This document shows positions 18,147 through 26,620 of a stretch of DNA of 64,000 nt, one piece after another. Under the pieces are notes generated by a model that was given only the letters and a program-made list of their open reading frames with translations, was not told where the DNA came from and made no database searches. The position numbers and the translations under genes were made by a program. Origin of the DNA: Mycobacterium sp. 852002-51961_SCH5331710 (GTDB taxonomy: Bacteria; Actinomycetota; Actinomycetes; Mycobacteriales; Mycobacteriaceae); the NCBI RefSeq assembly GCF_001665535.1, contig NZ_LZSQ01000085.1, positions 43,272 through 107,271 on the forward strand, written 5' to 3'. The stretch's first letter is position 1, and every line of letters begins with the position of its first letter.

Positions 18147-19544
18147 TCACGCGATGTGGTGGGCGATGCGCGCCAGCAGCCGCACACCCGAATCGATCTG
18201 TGACTCAGTGAGGTTGGCGTAGCCGAGCAGCAGTCCCGGCGGCGCCGAGGCGGGGTCGGCGTAGCACGGCGCGAGTGGTTCGATCCGCACCCGTTGCTCG
18301 GCCGCGCCGCGCACCAGCTCGCCGACCGGGAAGCCGTCGGGGAAGCGCACGGTGAGGTGGACACCGGCGGCCGCGCCGAGCACCCTCGCTTGCGGCAGGT
18401 GCCGGGCCAGCGCGCCGAGCAGCGCGTTGCGCCGGGTCAGGTAGCGGCGGCGCATCTGGCGCAGGTGCCTGTCGTAGCCGCCCGACCTCAGCAGCTGCGC
18501 GAACGCCAGCTGGTCCATCACCGAACTTCCGGTGTCCGCAAGGCCTTTCGCCGTTCTGACCGATCCGACTAGGTGCGCGGGCAGCACCATCCAGCCGATG
18601 CGAAGACCGGGTGCCAGCGTCTTGCTCGTCGAGCCGATGTAGACGACACGGTCAGGTGCGATTCCCTGCAGTGCACCGACGGGCGCACGGTCATAACGGT
18701 ATTCAGCGTCGTAGTCATCCTCGATGACCAGGTTGCCGGCCCGCGCCCAGTCCATCAACTCGGTGCGCCGCGCCGCCGACAGCACGACCCCGGTCGGGGA
18801 CTGGTGCGCCGGCGTGGTGAGCACGGCGTCGGCGCCGGTGGCGGCCAGGGCACCGACGTCGAGCCCGTTCTCATCGACGCGAACCGGGCGGGGCTCGATC
18901 CCGTTGTCGCGCAGGACCATCCGATGCAGCCAGAATCCGGGGTTCTCCATGGCCAGCGTCGACGCCGGCAGTGCCCGGGCGAGCAACGCCACGGCCTGGG
19001 TCGCACCCGAGCAGAGCACGATGTGCTGTGGGTCGGCCAGCACACCACGGACGCGTCGCAGATAGTCGGCCACCGCGGCGCGGGCCGTGAGCAGCCCCTG
19101 GGGCGCGACGTACCCGAACGCGTCTGCCTCGATCTCGGCCAGTCCCTGGCGCAGCGCCCGCAGCCAGGCGTCGCGCGGAAAGCTCCGCAGATCCGGTGAG
19201 CCCGGCAGGAAGTCGATGTCGTAGCGGGCGGTAGGCAGGTCGTCGCCGCGCGCGGGTGCCTCGACGGCATCGACGGTCGCCACCACCGTCCCCGATCCGT
19301 GCCTGCTCAGCAGGAAGCCCTCGGCGACGAGCTGGCTGTAGGCGTCGACGACGAGTCGCCGGGACACTTCCAGGTCGGCGGCGAGGACGCGGCTGGAGGG
19401 CAGCCGCGTCCCCGGTGCGAGACGCCCCGTCCTGATGGCGGTCCGCAGACCATCGGCCAACTGGCGGTGCAGTGGGTCGATGGCGCCGCGGTCCAGCTCC
19501 ACCAGAAGCTCCGGCCCGGAAGTGGTACCCGATTCCGCCATCAA
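18147..19544 (-). CDS. MocR/PdxR-type regulator (GntR-aminotransferase fusion)
   Basis: 465 residues. GntR winged helix in the first 80 (LPSSRVLAADLEVSRRLVVDAY), then a class I aminotransferase domain with DDYDAEYRYDRAP and the PLP lysine in STSKTLAPGLRIGW. It is the second such regulator in the window. It is divergent, 43 bp, from a membrane-protein/epimerase operon, which it probably controls. Its stop lies one base after the tRNA-Ser, so 3' ends abut with no terminator space. Confidence 0.91.
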   Translation of the reverse strand: MMAESGTTSGPELLVELDRGAIDPLHRQLADGLRTAIRTGRLAPGTRLPSSRVLAADLEVSRRLVVDAYSQLVAEGFLLSRHGSGTVVATVDAVEAPARGDDLPTARYDIDFLPGSPDLRSFPRDAWLRALRQGLAEIEADAFGYVAPQGLLTARAAVADYLRRVRGVLADPQHIVLCSGATQAVALLARALPASTLAMENPGFWLHRMVLRDNGIEPRPVRVDENGLDVGALAATGADAVLTTPAHQSPTGVVLSAARRTELMDWARAGNLVIEDDYDAEYRYDRAPVGALQGIAPDRVVYIGSTSKTLAPGLRIGWMVLPAHLVGSVRTAKGLADTGSSVMDQLAFAQLLRSGGYDRHLRQMRRRYLTRRNALLGALARHLPQARVLGAAAGVHLTVRFPDGFPVGELVRGAAEQRVRIEPLAPCYADPASAPPGLLLGYANLTESQIDSGVRLLARIAHHIA

Positions 19545-19587
19545 AGTGGTGCCTATCTTGAGGCCAGTAACGAACTAGCGTGACGGT

Positions 19588-19998
19588 ATGACAACGACGC
19601 CGACGCGCACAAGGGCCGGGTTGGTCGAGGTGACGCTGATCGTCTTCGGGCTCTACGCCCTTGCCGTGGGGTTGTTCATGATGTTCGCCCCCGGTGCGTT
19701 CTTCGACACCCTGGGCTACTTCGGTGTGCGCAACGACCACTACATCTTCGACAACGCCACGTTCGAGGTGCCGCAGGGGCTCATGCTGCTCGCGGCGGTG
19801 CGGTGGCACAGCTGGCGCACTCCGGCGCTGGCGTTCGCGACGCTGCGCTGGGCGCTGCACGCGATCAGCCACCTCATCGACCCGCACCACGGCGCGGGTG
19901 ACTGGATCGGCTGGCTGGAAGCGGGCGGTCTGGTGGTCACCACCGCGATCCTGGCGATTGCCCTGCGCGCCAGCGTCATTACCGATAGGAGACCATGA
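19588..19998 (+). CDS. Small four-helix membrane protein
   Basis: 136 residues with four predicted membrane helices (around 14-34, 56-75, 85-100, 110-128) and conserved-looking HYIFDNATFEVPQG and HAISHLIDPHH segments. The histidine-rich pattern resembles DUF4345-like proteins, but I cannot name a function. A TAGCGT -10 at 19576-19581 lies 6 nt before the ATG, so it is probably leaderless. Its stop overlaps the next start (ATGA). Divergent from a MocR gene. Confidence 0.75.
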   Translation: MTTTPTRTRAGLVEVTLIVFGLYALAVGLFMMFAPGAFFDTLGYFGVRNDHYIFDNATFEVPQGLMLLAAVRWHSWRTPALAFATLRWALHAISHLIDPHHGAGDWIGWLEAGGLVVTTAILAIALRASVITDRRP

Positions 19999-20909
19999 TG
20001 CGAGTTCTGGTAGCCGGCGCGACGAGCGTGCCGGGTCTTCCCCTGCTCCGCGAGCTGAACAACCGCGGCCACGAGGTCGTCGGGCTGACCCGGTCGTCGT
20101 CCAAAACCGCGGCGATCACGGCTGCGGGTGCCAAAGCCGTCGTCGCCGACGTGTTCGACCCCGACGACATCGACAAGTTGGTCGCCGATGTCGGCCCCGA
20201 GGCCGTGGTGTCGCTGTTGACCACGCTGCCGAAGCGGGGACCCATGCGGGTCAAAGACTTCGAACCCGCGAGGAAGCTGTGGGGCACGGGTGCGCCGAAC
20301 CTGCTGGCGGCCGCGCAACGTGCCGGGGTGCGGCGCGTCGTTGCCGAATCGGTGATCTTCGCGTACGGCTATCCGACGACCGGCCCGGCGATCATCGACG
20401 AATCGGACCCCTACCCCGGTCCGCCCCCGAAGGGCGGTGACGCCATGCTCGGCGCGATGCGGGCGATGGAACAGGCCGTGCTGACCTCGAGTGAGCACAG
20501 CGACACCGAGGGAATCGTGTTGCGCTACGGCGCCTTCTACGGCCCCGGGGTGCCGCACGACGAGATGTTCGCGCGGATGGCCAAGTGGCGGGTCAGGCTC
20601 GACATGGGTGGACACGGAATCACGTCGTGGATCCACATCGACGACGTCGCCAAGGCCACGGCGAATGCGCTCGACCGCGGGCGGGACGGCCAGATCTACA
20701 ACATCGTCGACGATCGGCCGCAGTCGTTCAACGGGTATCTCCAGGAGATGGCCGAGAAGTTGGGACGCCCTCGGCAGCTACGCATTCCGCGTTCGGTGCT
20801 CAAGGTCGCTGCGCCCTACGGCGTCACCGCATTCGGCGATACCTGGCTGCCGCTGTCCAACGCCAAGGCCAAGGCCGAACTCGGATGGACGCCCGTCGCG
20901 AGGGTCTGA
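19995..20909 (+). CDS. NAD-dependent epimerase/dehydratase family protein
   Basis: 304 residues of the extended/atypical SDR class. The Rossmann motif is VAGATSVPGLPLLRELNNRGHEVVGLTR; ESVIFAYGY carries the tyrosine region without a clear YxxxK, so it may be an atypical SDR. RYGAFYGPGVPHDEM and WIHIDDVAKAT are substrate-side blocks shared with sugar epimerases. AGGAG at 19988-19992 precedes ATG 19995; ATG 19998 is an alternative. Translationally coupled to the membrane protein upstream. Confidence 0.85.
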   Translation: MMRVLVAGATSVPGLPLLRELNNRGHEVVGLTRSSSKTAAITAAGAKAVVADVFDPDDIDKLVADVGPEAVVSLLTTLPKRGPMRVKDFEPARKLWGTGAPNLLAAAQRAGVRRVVAESVIFAYGYPTTGPAIIDESDPYPGPPPKGGDAMLGAMRAMEQAVLTSSEHSDTEGIVLRYGAFYGPGVPHDEMFARMAKWRVRLDMGGHGITSWIHIDDVAKATANALDRGRDGQIYNIVDDRPQSFNGYLQEMAEKLGRPRQLRIPRSVLKVAAPYGVTAFGDTWLPLSNAKAKAELGWTPVARV

Positions 20910-20925
20910 CTCCTCGGTCCGACTA

Positions 20926-21429
20926 CTACGCGTAGCCCAGCGCCGCGTTCTCGGCCCGGATGCGGACGTTGAGCACCAGTGCGTTGGCCACGGTGAAGAC
21001 GATCGCGGTCAGCCACGCCGAATGGACGAGGGGCAGCGCCGCCACCTCGACCACCACCGCGGTGTAGTTCGGATGGTGCAGCCAGCGGTACGGACCGCGG
21101 TCCACGAGCGGTGCGCCCGGAATGACGATGAGCCGCGGGTTCCACCGCTTGCCCAAAGTCGCCACGCACCACCACCGCAACGCCGTGCTCGCGCACACGA
21201 CGGCCACCATCGTCCAGCCGAGCGCGGGAATGAACGGCCTGTGCAGCGTGGCCACCTCGACGATGCACGACACCAGGAGCAGCGTGTGCATCGACACCAT
21301 CGCCGGATAGTGGCCCTGCCCGAACTCCCTGCCGCCGTTGGCAAGGGACCAGCGCGTGTTACGTCGCGACACCGCCAGTTCGACGAGCCGTTCGAGCCCG
21401 ATCGCGACGATGAACAAGTAGTACGCCAT
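20926..21429 (-). CDS. Isoprenylcysteine carboxyl methyltransferase-family protein
   Basis: 167-residue membrane methyltransferase. RWWCVATLGKRWNPRLIVIPG and GPYRWLHHPNYTAVVVEV are the ICMT/SAM-binding signatures (RxHPxY type), and RIRAENAAL is the usual end. In bacteria this family commonly partners type III polyketide synthases and O-methylates alkylresorcinols or alkylpyrones. It lies 9 bp downstream of the PKS in the same operon, which supports that role. Confidence 0.88.
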   Translation of the reverse strand: MAYYLFIVAIGLERLVELAVSRRNTRWSLANGGREFGQGHYPAMVSMHTLLLVSCIVEVATLHRPFIPALGWTMVAVVCASTALRWWCVATLGKRWNPRLIVIPGAPLVDRGPYRWLHHPNYTAVVVEVAALPLVHSAWLTAIVFTVANALVLNVRIRAENAALGYA

Positions 21430-21438
21430 GTCCGGTCC

Positions 21439-22539
21439 TCACCACTTCAGCAGGAGCATCTCGAAGCTGAAGCCCGGCCCCATGGCGAGCAGCACGCCGA
21501 ACGATCCCGGGGCGGGTGGTGAGGCCAGCGTGCGGTGCAGCACGTCGAGCACCGACGCGGACGAGAAGTTCCCGTTCTCCCGCATCGAGTTCCGGCTGTG
21601 GGTGTTCGCCTCCGGCGGCAGGCCGAGCGCGGTGTCGATCGCGTCGAGCACCTTGGGTCCGCCGGGGTGACATATCCACGTGGAGATGTCCGCCACCGTC
21701 AACCCGTGGTCGCCAAGGAACGCGGTGACCTCTTCCGAGAGATGGTTCGCGGCCATGTGGGGGACCTCGCGCGACATCACCAGCCCGAAGCCGTCCGACG
21801 AGATGTTCCACCCCATCACGTCGACCGTGTCCGGGAACAGCCGGCTCCTGGTCGCCAGTACTGCGGGCGCGTGCGCGATCGTCGGGGGGACGCGGTCCGC
21901 ACCTGAGGCCACCACCGCCGCCGCGCCGTCCCCGAACAGGCAGGCACCGATCAGCGCCGGGATCGATGTGTCGTTGCGCTGCAACGTAAGTGAGCACAGT
22001 TCCACCGAGAGAAGAACCGCGACGTCGGAGGGAAAACCTCTCAGGTAGTCGTGCACACGGGCCATGCCGGCAGCGCCTGCGACACAACCCAACCCGAACA
22101 GCGGGATGCGTTTGACGTCGGGTCGCAGGCCGATCCGCGACGCCACTCTTGCGTCGATGGTGGGCACGGCCACGCCGGTGCTCGACACGAATACGATGGC
22201 GTCGACCTCCTCGGCATTGACGTGAGCAGCCTCGAGCGCCGAGCGCACTGCCCGCTCACCGAGATCGGCGGCGACCTCGATGTAGGCGTCGTTGGCCTCG
22301 GTGAACCCCGACAGATCCGGGTAACGGGACAGTGGCAGCGAGAGACTGCGGCTCTGCACGCCGCTGGTCTCTGCGAAGCGGATGAACTCCGGGCCGCCGA
22401 CGCTGGTGAGCATCGCCGCGACCTCGGCCTGCTCGTAGCGATTCGAGGTGAAGGCCACCGCTGTGCCCCCGATACGGGGTGCACCGATTCGTTGAACCGC
22501 GTCGCTGTCAAGCGACGCGAAGTGAGTTGTATCAGTCAT
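21439..22539 (-). CDS. Type III polyketide synthase
   Basis: 366 residues, a chalcone/stilbene-synthase-fold homodimeric PKS. The triad is visible: C152 in FGLGCVAGAAGMARVHDYL, H291 in WICHPGGPK, N324 in RENGNFSSASV. Such enzymes extend acyl-CoAs with malonyl-CoA to alkylresorcinols, alkylpyrones or related quinone precursors. The downstream ICMT-like methyltransferase suggests a methylated alkylresorcinol/quinone product. ATG 22539 is chosen over upstream in-frame codons because family members start close to it. Product identity is inference. Confidence 0.92.
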   Translation of the reverse strand: MTDTTHFASLDSDAVQRIGAPRIGGTAVAFTSNRYEQAEVAAMLTSVGGPEFIRFAETSGVQSRSLSLPLSRYPDLSGFTEANDAYIEVAADLGERAVRSALEAAHVNAEEVDAIVFVSSTGVAVPTIDARVASRIGLRPDVKRIPLFGLGCVAGAAGMARVHDYLRGFPSDVAVLLSVELCSLTLQRNDTSIPALIGACLFGDGAAAVVASGADRVPPTIAHAPAVLATRSRLFPDTVDVMGWNISSDGFGLVMSREVPHMAANHLSEEVTAFLGDHGLTVADISTWICHPGGPKVLDAIDTALGLPPEANTHSRNSMRENGNFSSASVLDVLHRTLASPPAPGSFGVLLAMGPGFSFEMLLLKW

Positions 22540-22607
22540 GTAGTGCTGAACGCCGCTGCGGGCAGGATCGTTGCCCGAGGTGACGCATCGCACAGCGATC
22601 CGTACGA

Positions 22608-22630
22608 AATCCGTTGCGGCCGAACGGATT
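22608..22630. promoter_or_regulatory. Inverted repeat upstream of the PKS
   Basis: AATCCGTT (22608-22615) and AACGGATT (22623-22630) form a perfect 8 bp inverted repeat with a 7 nt spacer, 69 bp upstream of the PKS start and 62 bp past the echA21 stop. It could be an operator of the PKS operon or a terminator for echA21; the 15 bp centre spacing favours a protein site. Confidence 0.4.
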
Positions 22631-22691
22631 CTGTACGCCTAGTTCCTGATGAGAAGCGGGGAAAGCGATGGGAATGTGCTGGGAGTCAACG

Positions 22692-23507
22692 CTATTCGCC
22701 GGCGAACTTCGGTGGACGCTTCTCGAACATCGCCTTGACCGCCTCGCCCAGATCCTTCGACGGCAGGAATGCCGAATTCCACGCTGCCACATAGCGCAAA
22801 CTCTCCGACACCCTGGCGATGCGCTGCTGGTCGAGCACGTCCTTGATGCCGTGCACCGTCAGGGGTGGGTTGGCGGCGATCTCGGCCGCGGTCGCGTGCG
22901 CCCCGGCGAGTGAGGCGTCGGCGTCGTCGTACACGTCGTTGACCAGACCGATCTTCTCGGCCCGCGCAGCGTCGATGTCCTTACCGGTGAGGGTCAGCTC
23001 GCGCAGGTGCCCGTCGGACAGGATCAGCGGCAGCCGGGCCAGCGAGCCCACGTCGGCGACGATCGCCAGCTTGACCTCGCGCACGGAGAACTTCGCGTCG
23101 GCGCTGGCGTAGCGGATGTCGACGGCGCTGATCAAGTCGACGCCGCCGCCGATGCACCAGCCGTGCACCGAGGCGATGGTGGGGGTGCGGCAGTCCGCGA
23201 CCGCGTTGATGGCGCCCTGCATCTTCTGCAGCGTGGTGTGGAACTCCAGGCGACCCTTGGCGCCGGAGTCCAGGCCGGGCAGGCTGCCGCCCATCGCGAC
23301 CAGGTCGAGCCCGTAGCTGAAGTTCTTGCCCGAGCCGGTCAGCACGATGGCGCGGACCTCCGGGTCGGCGTCGAGCGAGCCGAACACGTCGGGCAGCTCT
23401 GCCCAGAACGCCGGGCCCATGGCGTTGCCCTTGCCCGGCCCGATCAGCGTCACGCGTGCGACGTGATCGGAGATGTCAACGGTGACGGATTCGTAGGTCT
23501 CGCTCAT
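22692..23507 (-). CDS. echA21: Crotonase-family protein EchA21, dienoyl-CoA isomerase-like
   Basis: 271 residues, Rv3774 homologue. Oxyanion-hole blocks are KNFSYGLDL and VHGWCIGGGVDLISAVD. The catalytic acids are D130 (AVDIRYA), E144 (REVKL) and D152 (VADVGSLARLP), the trio that defines delta3,5-delta2,4-dienoyl-CoA isomerases rather than hydratases. It would reposition double bonds in unsaturated fatty-acid beta-oxidation. The annotated name enoyl-CoA hydratase is therefore probably too generic. Confidence 0.9.
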   Translation of the reverse strand: MSETYESVTVDISDHVARVTLIGPGKGNAMGPAFWAELPDVFGSLDADPEVRAIVLTGSGKNFSYGLDLVAMGGSLPGLDSGAKGRLEFHTTLQKMQGAINAVADCRTPTIASVHGWCIGGGVDLISAVDIRYASADAKFSVREVKLAIVADVGSLARLPLILSDGHLRELTLTGKDIDAARAEKIGLVNDVYDDADASLAGAHATAAEIAANPPLTVHGIKDVLDQQRIARVSESLRYVAAWNSAFLPSKDLGEAVKAMFEKRPPKFAGE

Positions 23508-23538
23508 GGGCGAACACGCTAGTTGGTCGGCCCCGCGG

Positions 23539-23976
23539 TCACCCCGGCGGCTTGCCCAGCAGAACCTCGTTCACCGTGGCGCTGGGCAGGAACTGGCACG
23601 CGGCGTCGACCAGCATCTGGCCGATGCCCTCACCGTCGGGGCCGAGCGGGTTGCCCTCCTGGTTGAGGATCTCGCGGATGACGGCGACCTGGGTCGTCTC
23701 GTCGAGCCCGTTGTACTCGTCGCATTTCATCGACAGCGCGTTCGGCGGCGCCGGGACCACCGGAACGTCGGTGTTGCGCGTCGGCAGCGGAATATCGGGC
23801 AGCCCGATGTCGGGCAGCCCCGGGATCGACGGTGATGTCGGCCGCGTCGGCGAGGTGGTCAACGGTGGCCCGGGTTCGGTCGTCATCGCGACGGATCCCT
23901 CGGTGGTGCGCGAGCATCCCGCCGCGACACCGGCGAAGACCAGCACCGCCGCCGCCACTCGCACGTGCGTCCTCAT
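23539..23976 (-). CDS. Putative lipoprotein, proline-rich
   Basis: 145 residues. A signal peptide ends in lipobox VAAGC (C21), followed by a low-complexity Pro/Thr/Ser linker with the repeated GLPDIGLPDIPLP. A small domain of about 65 residues (KCDEYNGLDETTQVAVIREIL) with two cysteines completes it and looks like the HdeA/DUF732-type small helical folds of mycobacterial secreted proteins. Function unknown; membrane-anchored at the cell surface. Divergent from the next gene. Confidence 0.8.
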   Translation of the reverse strand: MRTHVRVAAAVLVFAGVAAGCSRTTEGSVAMTTEPGPPLTTSPTRPTSPSIPGLPDIGLPDIPLPTRNTDVPVVPAPPNALSMKCDEYNGLDETTQVAVIREILNQEGNPLGPDGEGIGQMLVDAACQFLPSATVNEVLLGKPPG

Positions 23977-24017
23977 CCCGGCAACGATAACGCCCCACCG
24001 CGACGTAGCGTGGCGTC

Positions 24018-24596
24018 ATGCCCGATGACTTGCGTGCAGGACCCGAATCACCGCCGACCGATGAACTGCGAGCGGCGGAGAAATCGTTCGCCGTGCTGCA
24101 GCACGTGCTGCACGGCATCGCCGTCGACGATCTGCACAAGCAGACACCGTGCCGGGAGTTCGACGTGGCGGCGCTGACCGACCACCTGCTCAACTCCATC
24201 GCGATTCTCGGCGCGATGGCGGGCGCGGAGTCACCCGAGCGCGACCGCGATGCGCCGGTCGAGCAGCAGGTGGTGTTCGCGGCCCGCTCGGCGCTGGACG
24301 CCTGGCAGCGTCGGGGGCTGGACGGCACTGTGGAGTTCGGCGGCAACGAGGTGCCGGCCCGGGTGATGGTCGGCATCCTGTCGCTGGAGTTCCTGGTGCA
24401 CGCGTGGGACTACGCGGAGGCGGTGGGACGTGAGGTCACCGCCCCCGAGCCGTTGTCCGACTACGTGCTGGGCCTGGCACGCAAGATCATCACGCCGGAG
24501 GGGCGCGCCAATGCCGGCTTCGACGACCCGATCGACGTCGGCGCCGACGCCGATGCGCTGACGCGGCTGCTCGCCTACACCGGCCGGCAGGGCTAG
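24018..24596 (+). CDS. TIGR03086-type DinB/maleylpyruvate-isomerase-like protein
   Basis: 192 residues, Rv3773c homologue. An N-terminal four-helix mycothiol/metal-binding bundle has its metal histidines in ALTDHLLNS and EFLVHAWDYAEA, as in TIGR03086 proteins. Members are thought to be mycothiol-dependent enzymes. The stop codon lies inside the first copy of an 18 bp direct repeat. Confidence 0.88.
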   Translation: MPDDLRAGPESPPTDELRAAEKSFAVLQHVLHGIAVDDLHKQTPCREFDVAALTDHLLNSIAILGAMAGAESPERDRDAPVEQQVVFAARSALDAWQRRGLDGTVEFGGNEVPARVMVGILSLEFLVHAWDYAEAVGREVTAPEPLSDYVLGLARKIITPEGRANAGFDDPIDVGADADALTRLLAYTGRQG

Positions 24597-24635
24597 CCGT
24601 TTCGCGAGACTGAAGGCCTAGCCGTTTCGCGAGAC
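24593..24635 (+). repeat. 18 bp direct repeat spanning a stop codon
   Basis: CTAGCCGTTTCGCGAGAC occurs at 24593-24610 and 24618-24635, a 25 bp period. The first copy contains the TAG stop of the TIGR03086 gene. A recent local duplication of the 3' end is the simplest explanation. Confidence 0.8.
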
Positions 24636-24694
24636 GTACGCCAGGGCTGTGGATGCGCAGCCCCCCACGACCCTGGTGTTCAGCTCGCGAGCGC

Positions 24695-25156
24695 TCAGAC
24701 CCGCTCGAGGTAGAAGTACAGGTGCCGGTCCCCGTCGAGCGCGCCCTTGCCGTTCATGATGCCGACGACGGCGTTCTCGTCGACGACCTTGAAATGATCG
24801 TGCACCGGCGCGCCGTCGTACACCATCGAGGCCGTCACCTCGCCGCGGAACTCCTCCATCCACAGGCTGGCCTCGCCCTTCATCGCCTCGGTGTTGGAGA
24901 ACTTGTTGCCGTCGGAGTCCAGGCACACCAGGGGCTTGGCATCGGTTGCTGAGTGGAAGGTCTTGCCGAACCAGTTGAGGCGTTCCATAAACCCGTTCGA
25001 CTTGTGACCGGTGTGGAACTCGCCGCCCTTCCACTCGCCGATCATGAAGTCGATGGTGGCCGGCTGCAGTGTCGCCCAGAAGTCGTCGAGTTCAGCGTCG
25101 GAGATGGCGCCGGTGCGCGCGACCAGTTCATCGAAGGTCTCGCGGGCATCGCTCAT
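24695..25156 (-). CDS. GXWXG/DUF4334 domain protein
   Basis: 153 residues. The GXWXG motif is IGEWKGGEFHTGH, and the C-terminal DUF4334 part includes RGEVTASMVYDGAPVHDHFKV. These are lipocalin/beta-barrel-like proteins of unknown role. ATG 25156 overlaps the hisC2 stop (ATGA), so it is translationally coupled; ATG 25171 is a possible longer start. Confidence 0.85.
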   Translation of the reverse strand: MSDARETFDELVARTGAISDAELDDFWATLQPATIDFMIGEWKGGEFHTGHKSNGFMERLNWFGKTFHSATDAKPLVCLDSDGNKFSNTEAMKGEASLWMEEFRGEVTASMVYDGAPVHDHFKVVDENAVVGIMNGKGALDGDRHLYFYLERV

Positions 25157-26208
25157 TGCTGTCCCATCCATCGGCGGGCGAACTCGAGGAACGCGTCGTT
25201 CTCGTGCGTGGCGGCGACGGTGACGCGCACTCCGTCCTCACCATAGGGGCGCACGATGATGCGGTTGTCCGCCGACGCCTCGGCGAACTCCTGCGCGCGC
25301 CCGGGCAGGGGCAGCCAGACGAAGTTGGCCTGCGAGTCGGGCACGGTGTAGCCGGCGGCGCGCAGTGCGTCGGTGACCCTGTCGCGTTCGGCGACCACCG
25401 CGTCGGTGCGCTCGAGAAGCTCGTCTGCGGCATCCAACGACGCGATGGCGGCGGCCTGCGACACGCTGGTCGCGGTGAACGGCACGTACACCTTACCGAG
25501 CGCGGTGATGAGATCCGGGTCGCCCACCGCGTAGCCCACCCGCAGGCCGGCCAGGCCGTAGGCCTTCGAAAACGTCCGCAGCACAACGAGGTTGGGGTGC
25601 GAGCGGACGAGGCCGAAGCTGTCGGGAACCATCGGATCGCGGATGTACTCGACATAGGCCTCGTCGAGCGCGATCACGATGTGCGGCGGCACCGCGGCGA
25701 CGAAGCGGGCGAGCGCCTCGGGTGCGACGACCGTGCCCGTCGGGTTGTTGGGATTGCACACGAAGATCAGCCGGGTGCGGTCGGTGATCGCGGCCAGCAT
25801 GGCGTCGAGGTCGTGGGTGTGGTCGGTGAGCGGCACCGGTACGGGCGTGGCTCCCGCGGTGCGTACCTGTAGCGGATAGATCTCGAAGCTGCGCCACCCG
25901 AAGAGGACTTCGTCGCCGACGGTCGAGGTGATCTGGATCAGCTGCTGGCACAGGCTGACCGATCCGCAACCCACCGAGATGTGCTCGGGGGCGAAGTTGA
26001 CGTGCTTGGCGAGCCGCTCGCGAAGCTCGACGTAGCCGTTGTCGGGATAACGGTTGATGTTGCCGATGGCATCCTCGATCGCGGCCCGCACGCTCGGCAG
26101 CGGGGGATGGACCGTTTCGTTGCTGGCGATCTTGATTGCGCCCGGAACCGTCCTGCCGGGGGTGTAGGCGGGCAGATCAGCCAGTTCGGGACGCAGCCGG
26201 ACGGTCAC
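25153..26208 (-). CDS. hisC2: Aromatic/histidinol-phosphate aminotransferase (HisC2/Pat)
   Basis: 351 residues, fold-type I PLP enzyme, Rv3772 homologue. IASNETVHPPLPSVRAAIED is the family start, CNPNNPTG the substrate loop, DEAYVEY the PLP aspartate, and TFSKAYGLAGLRVGY carries the PLP lysine. In mycobacteria this second HisC-type enzyme is thought to act as a phenylpyruvate/aromatic aminotransferase rather than in histidine synthesis. It is first in a two-gene unit with the DUF4334 gene. Confidence 0.92.
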   Translation of the reverse strand: MTVRLRPELADLPAYTPGRTVPGAIKIASNETVHPPLPSVRAAIEDAIGNINRYPDNGYVELRERLAKHVNFAPEHISVGCGSVSLCQQLIQITSTVGDEVLFGWRSFEIYPLQVRTAGATPVPVPLTDHTHDLDAMLAAITDRTRLIFVCNPNNPTGTVVAPEALARFVAAVPPHIVIALDEAYVEYIRDPMVPDSFGLVRSHPNLVVLRTFSKAYGLAGLRVGYAVGDPDLITALGKVYVPFTATSVSQAAAIASLDAADELLERTDAVVAERDRVTDALRAAGYTVPDSQANFVWLPLPGRAQEFAEASADNRIIVRPYGEDGVRVTVAATHENDAFLEFARRWMGQQ

Positions 26209-26239
26209 CGCACCAGTTTATGGGTCGGTCGAATGCGCT

Positions 26240-26269
26240 TTGCCTCGCGCGGTAGGCCATGTGTACGCT
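26240..26269 (+). promoter_or_regulatory. Promoter of tRNA-Ser(GCT)
   Basis: TTGCCT (26240-26245) and TACGCT (26264-26269) are separated by 18 bp and resemble SigA -35/-10 elements. Transcription would begin near 26276, about 16 nt before the mature tRNA. Confidence 0.5.
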
Positions 26270-26291
26270 GTCGGATCGGCGGTAATCGTCA

Positions 26292-26383
26292 GGAGGCGTG
26301 CCAGAGCGGCCGAATGGGGCTCACTGCTAATGAGTTGTCGCCCTCAAAGGCGACCGGAGGTTCAAATCCTCTCGCCTCCGCCA
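26292..26383 (+). tRNA. tRNA-Ser(GCT)
   Basis: Acceptor arms GGAGGCG (26292-26298) and CGCCTCC (26373-26379), discriminator G26380 and encoded CCA. Anticodon loop CTGCTAA gives GCT, reading AGY serine codons. The long variable arm TTGTCGCCCTCAAAGGCGAC fits a class II tRNA. Confidence 0.96.
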
Positions 26384-26402
26384 CGGCTGACACCGTCAGC
26401 CG
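26384..26402 (+). terminator. Hairpin directly after tRNA-Ser(GCT)
   Basis: CGGCTGAC (26384-26391), loop ACC, GTCAGCCG (26395-26402): an 8 bp perfect stem starting at the base after the encoded CCA, followed by an A/T-rich stretch. It may terminate the tRNA-Ser transcript or guide 3' processing ahead of tRNA-Arg. Confidence 0.55.
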
Positions 26403-26429
26403 AACAATTGAACATTGCAGATCGACCAT

Positions 26430-26502
26430 GCGCCCGTAGCTCAACGGATAGAGCATCTGACTACGGATCAGAAGGTTAGGGGTTCGAATCCCTTCGGGCG
26501 CG
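26430..26502 (+). tRNA. tRNA-Arg(ACG)
   Basis: Acceptor arms GCGCCCG (26430-26436) and CGGGCGC (26495-26501), discriminator G26502. Anticodon stem TCTGA/TCAGA with loop CTACGGA gives ACG; A34 is the substrate of the TadA deaminase encoded at 39558-40029. The run TTTTTCTT at 26504 onward is a likely termination signal. Confidence 0.96.
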
Positions 26503-26620
26503 CTTTTTCTTCCCTCGAGCCCGTGCTTGTTCGCGCTGCCACCCGCGATATGTGCACACAACCGTGCGTTCGGCGCGGCCTCCGGGCACGCCGATTGCGC
26601 CGCCCACTAGATTGGGAACA

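Noticed and set aside
26384..26402. Hairpin after tRNA-Ser considered as an attachment site
   Set aside because: No integrase, no duplicated tRNA 3' end and no island border is seen nearby; a terminator or processing hairpin is simpler.
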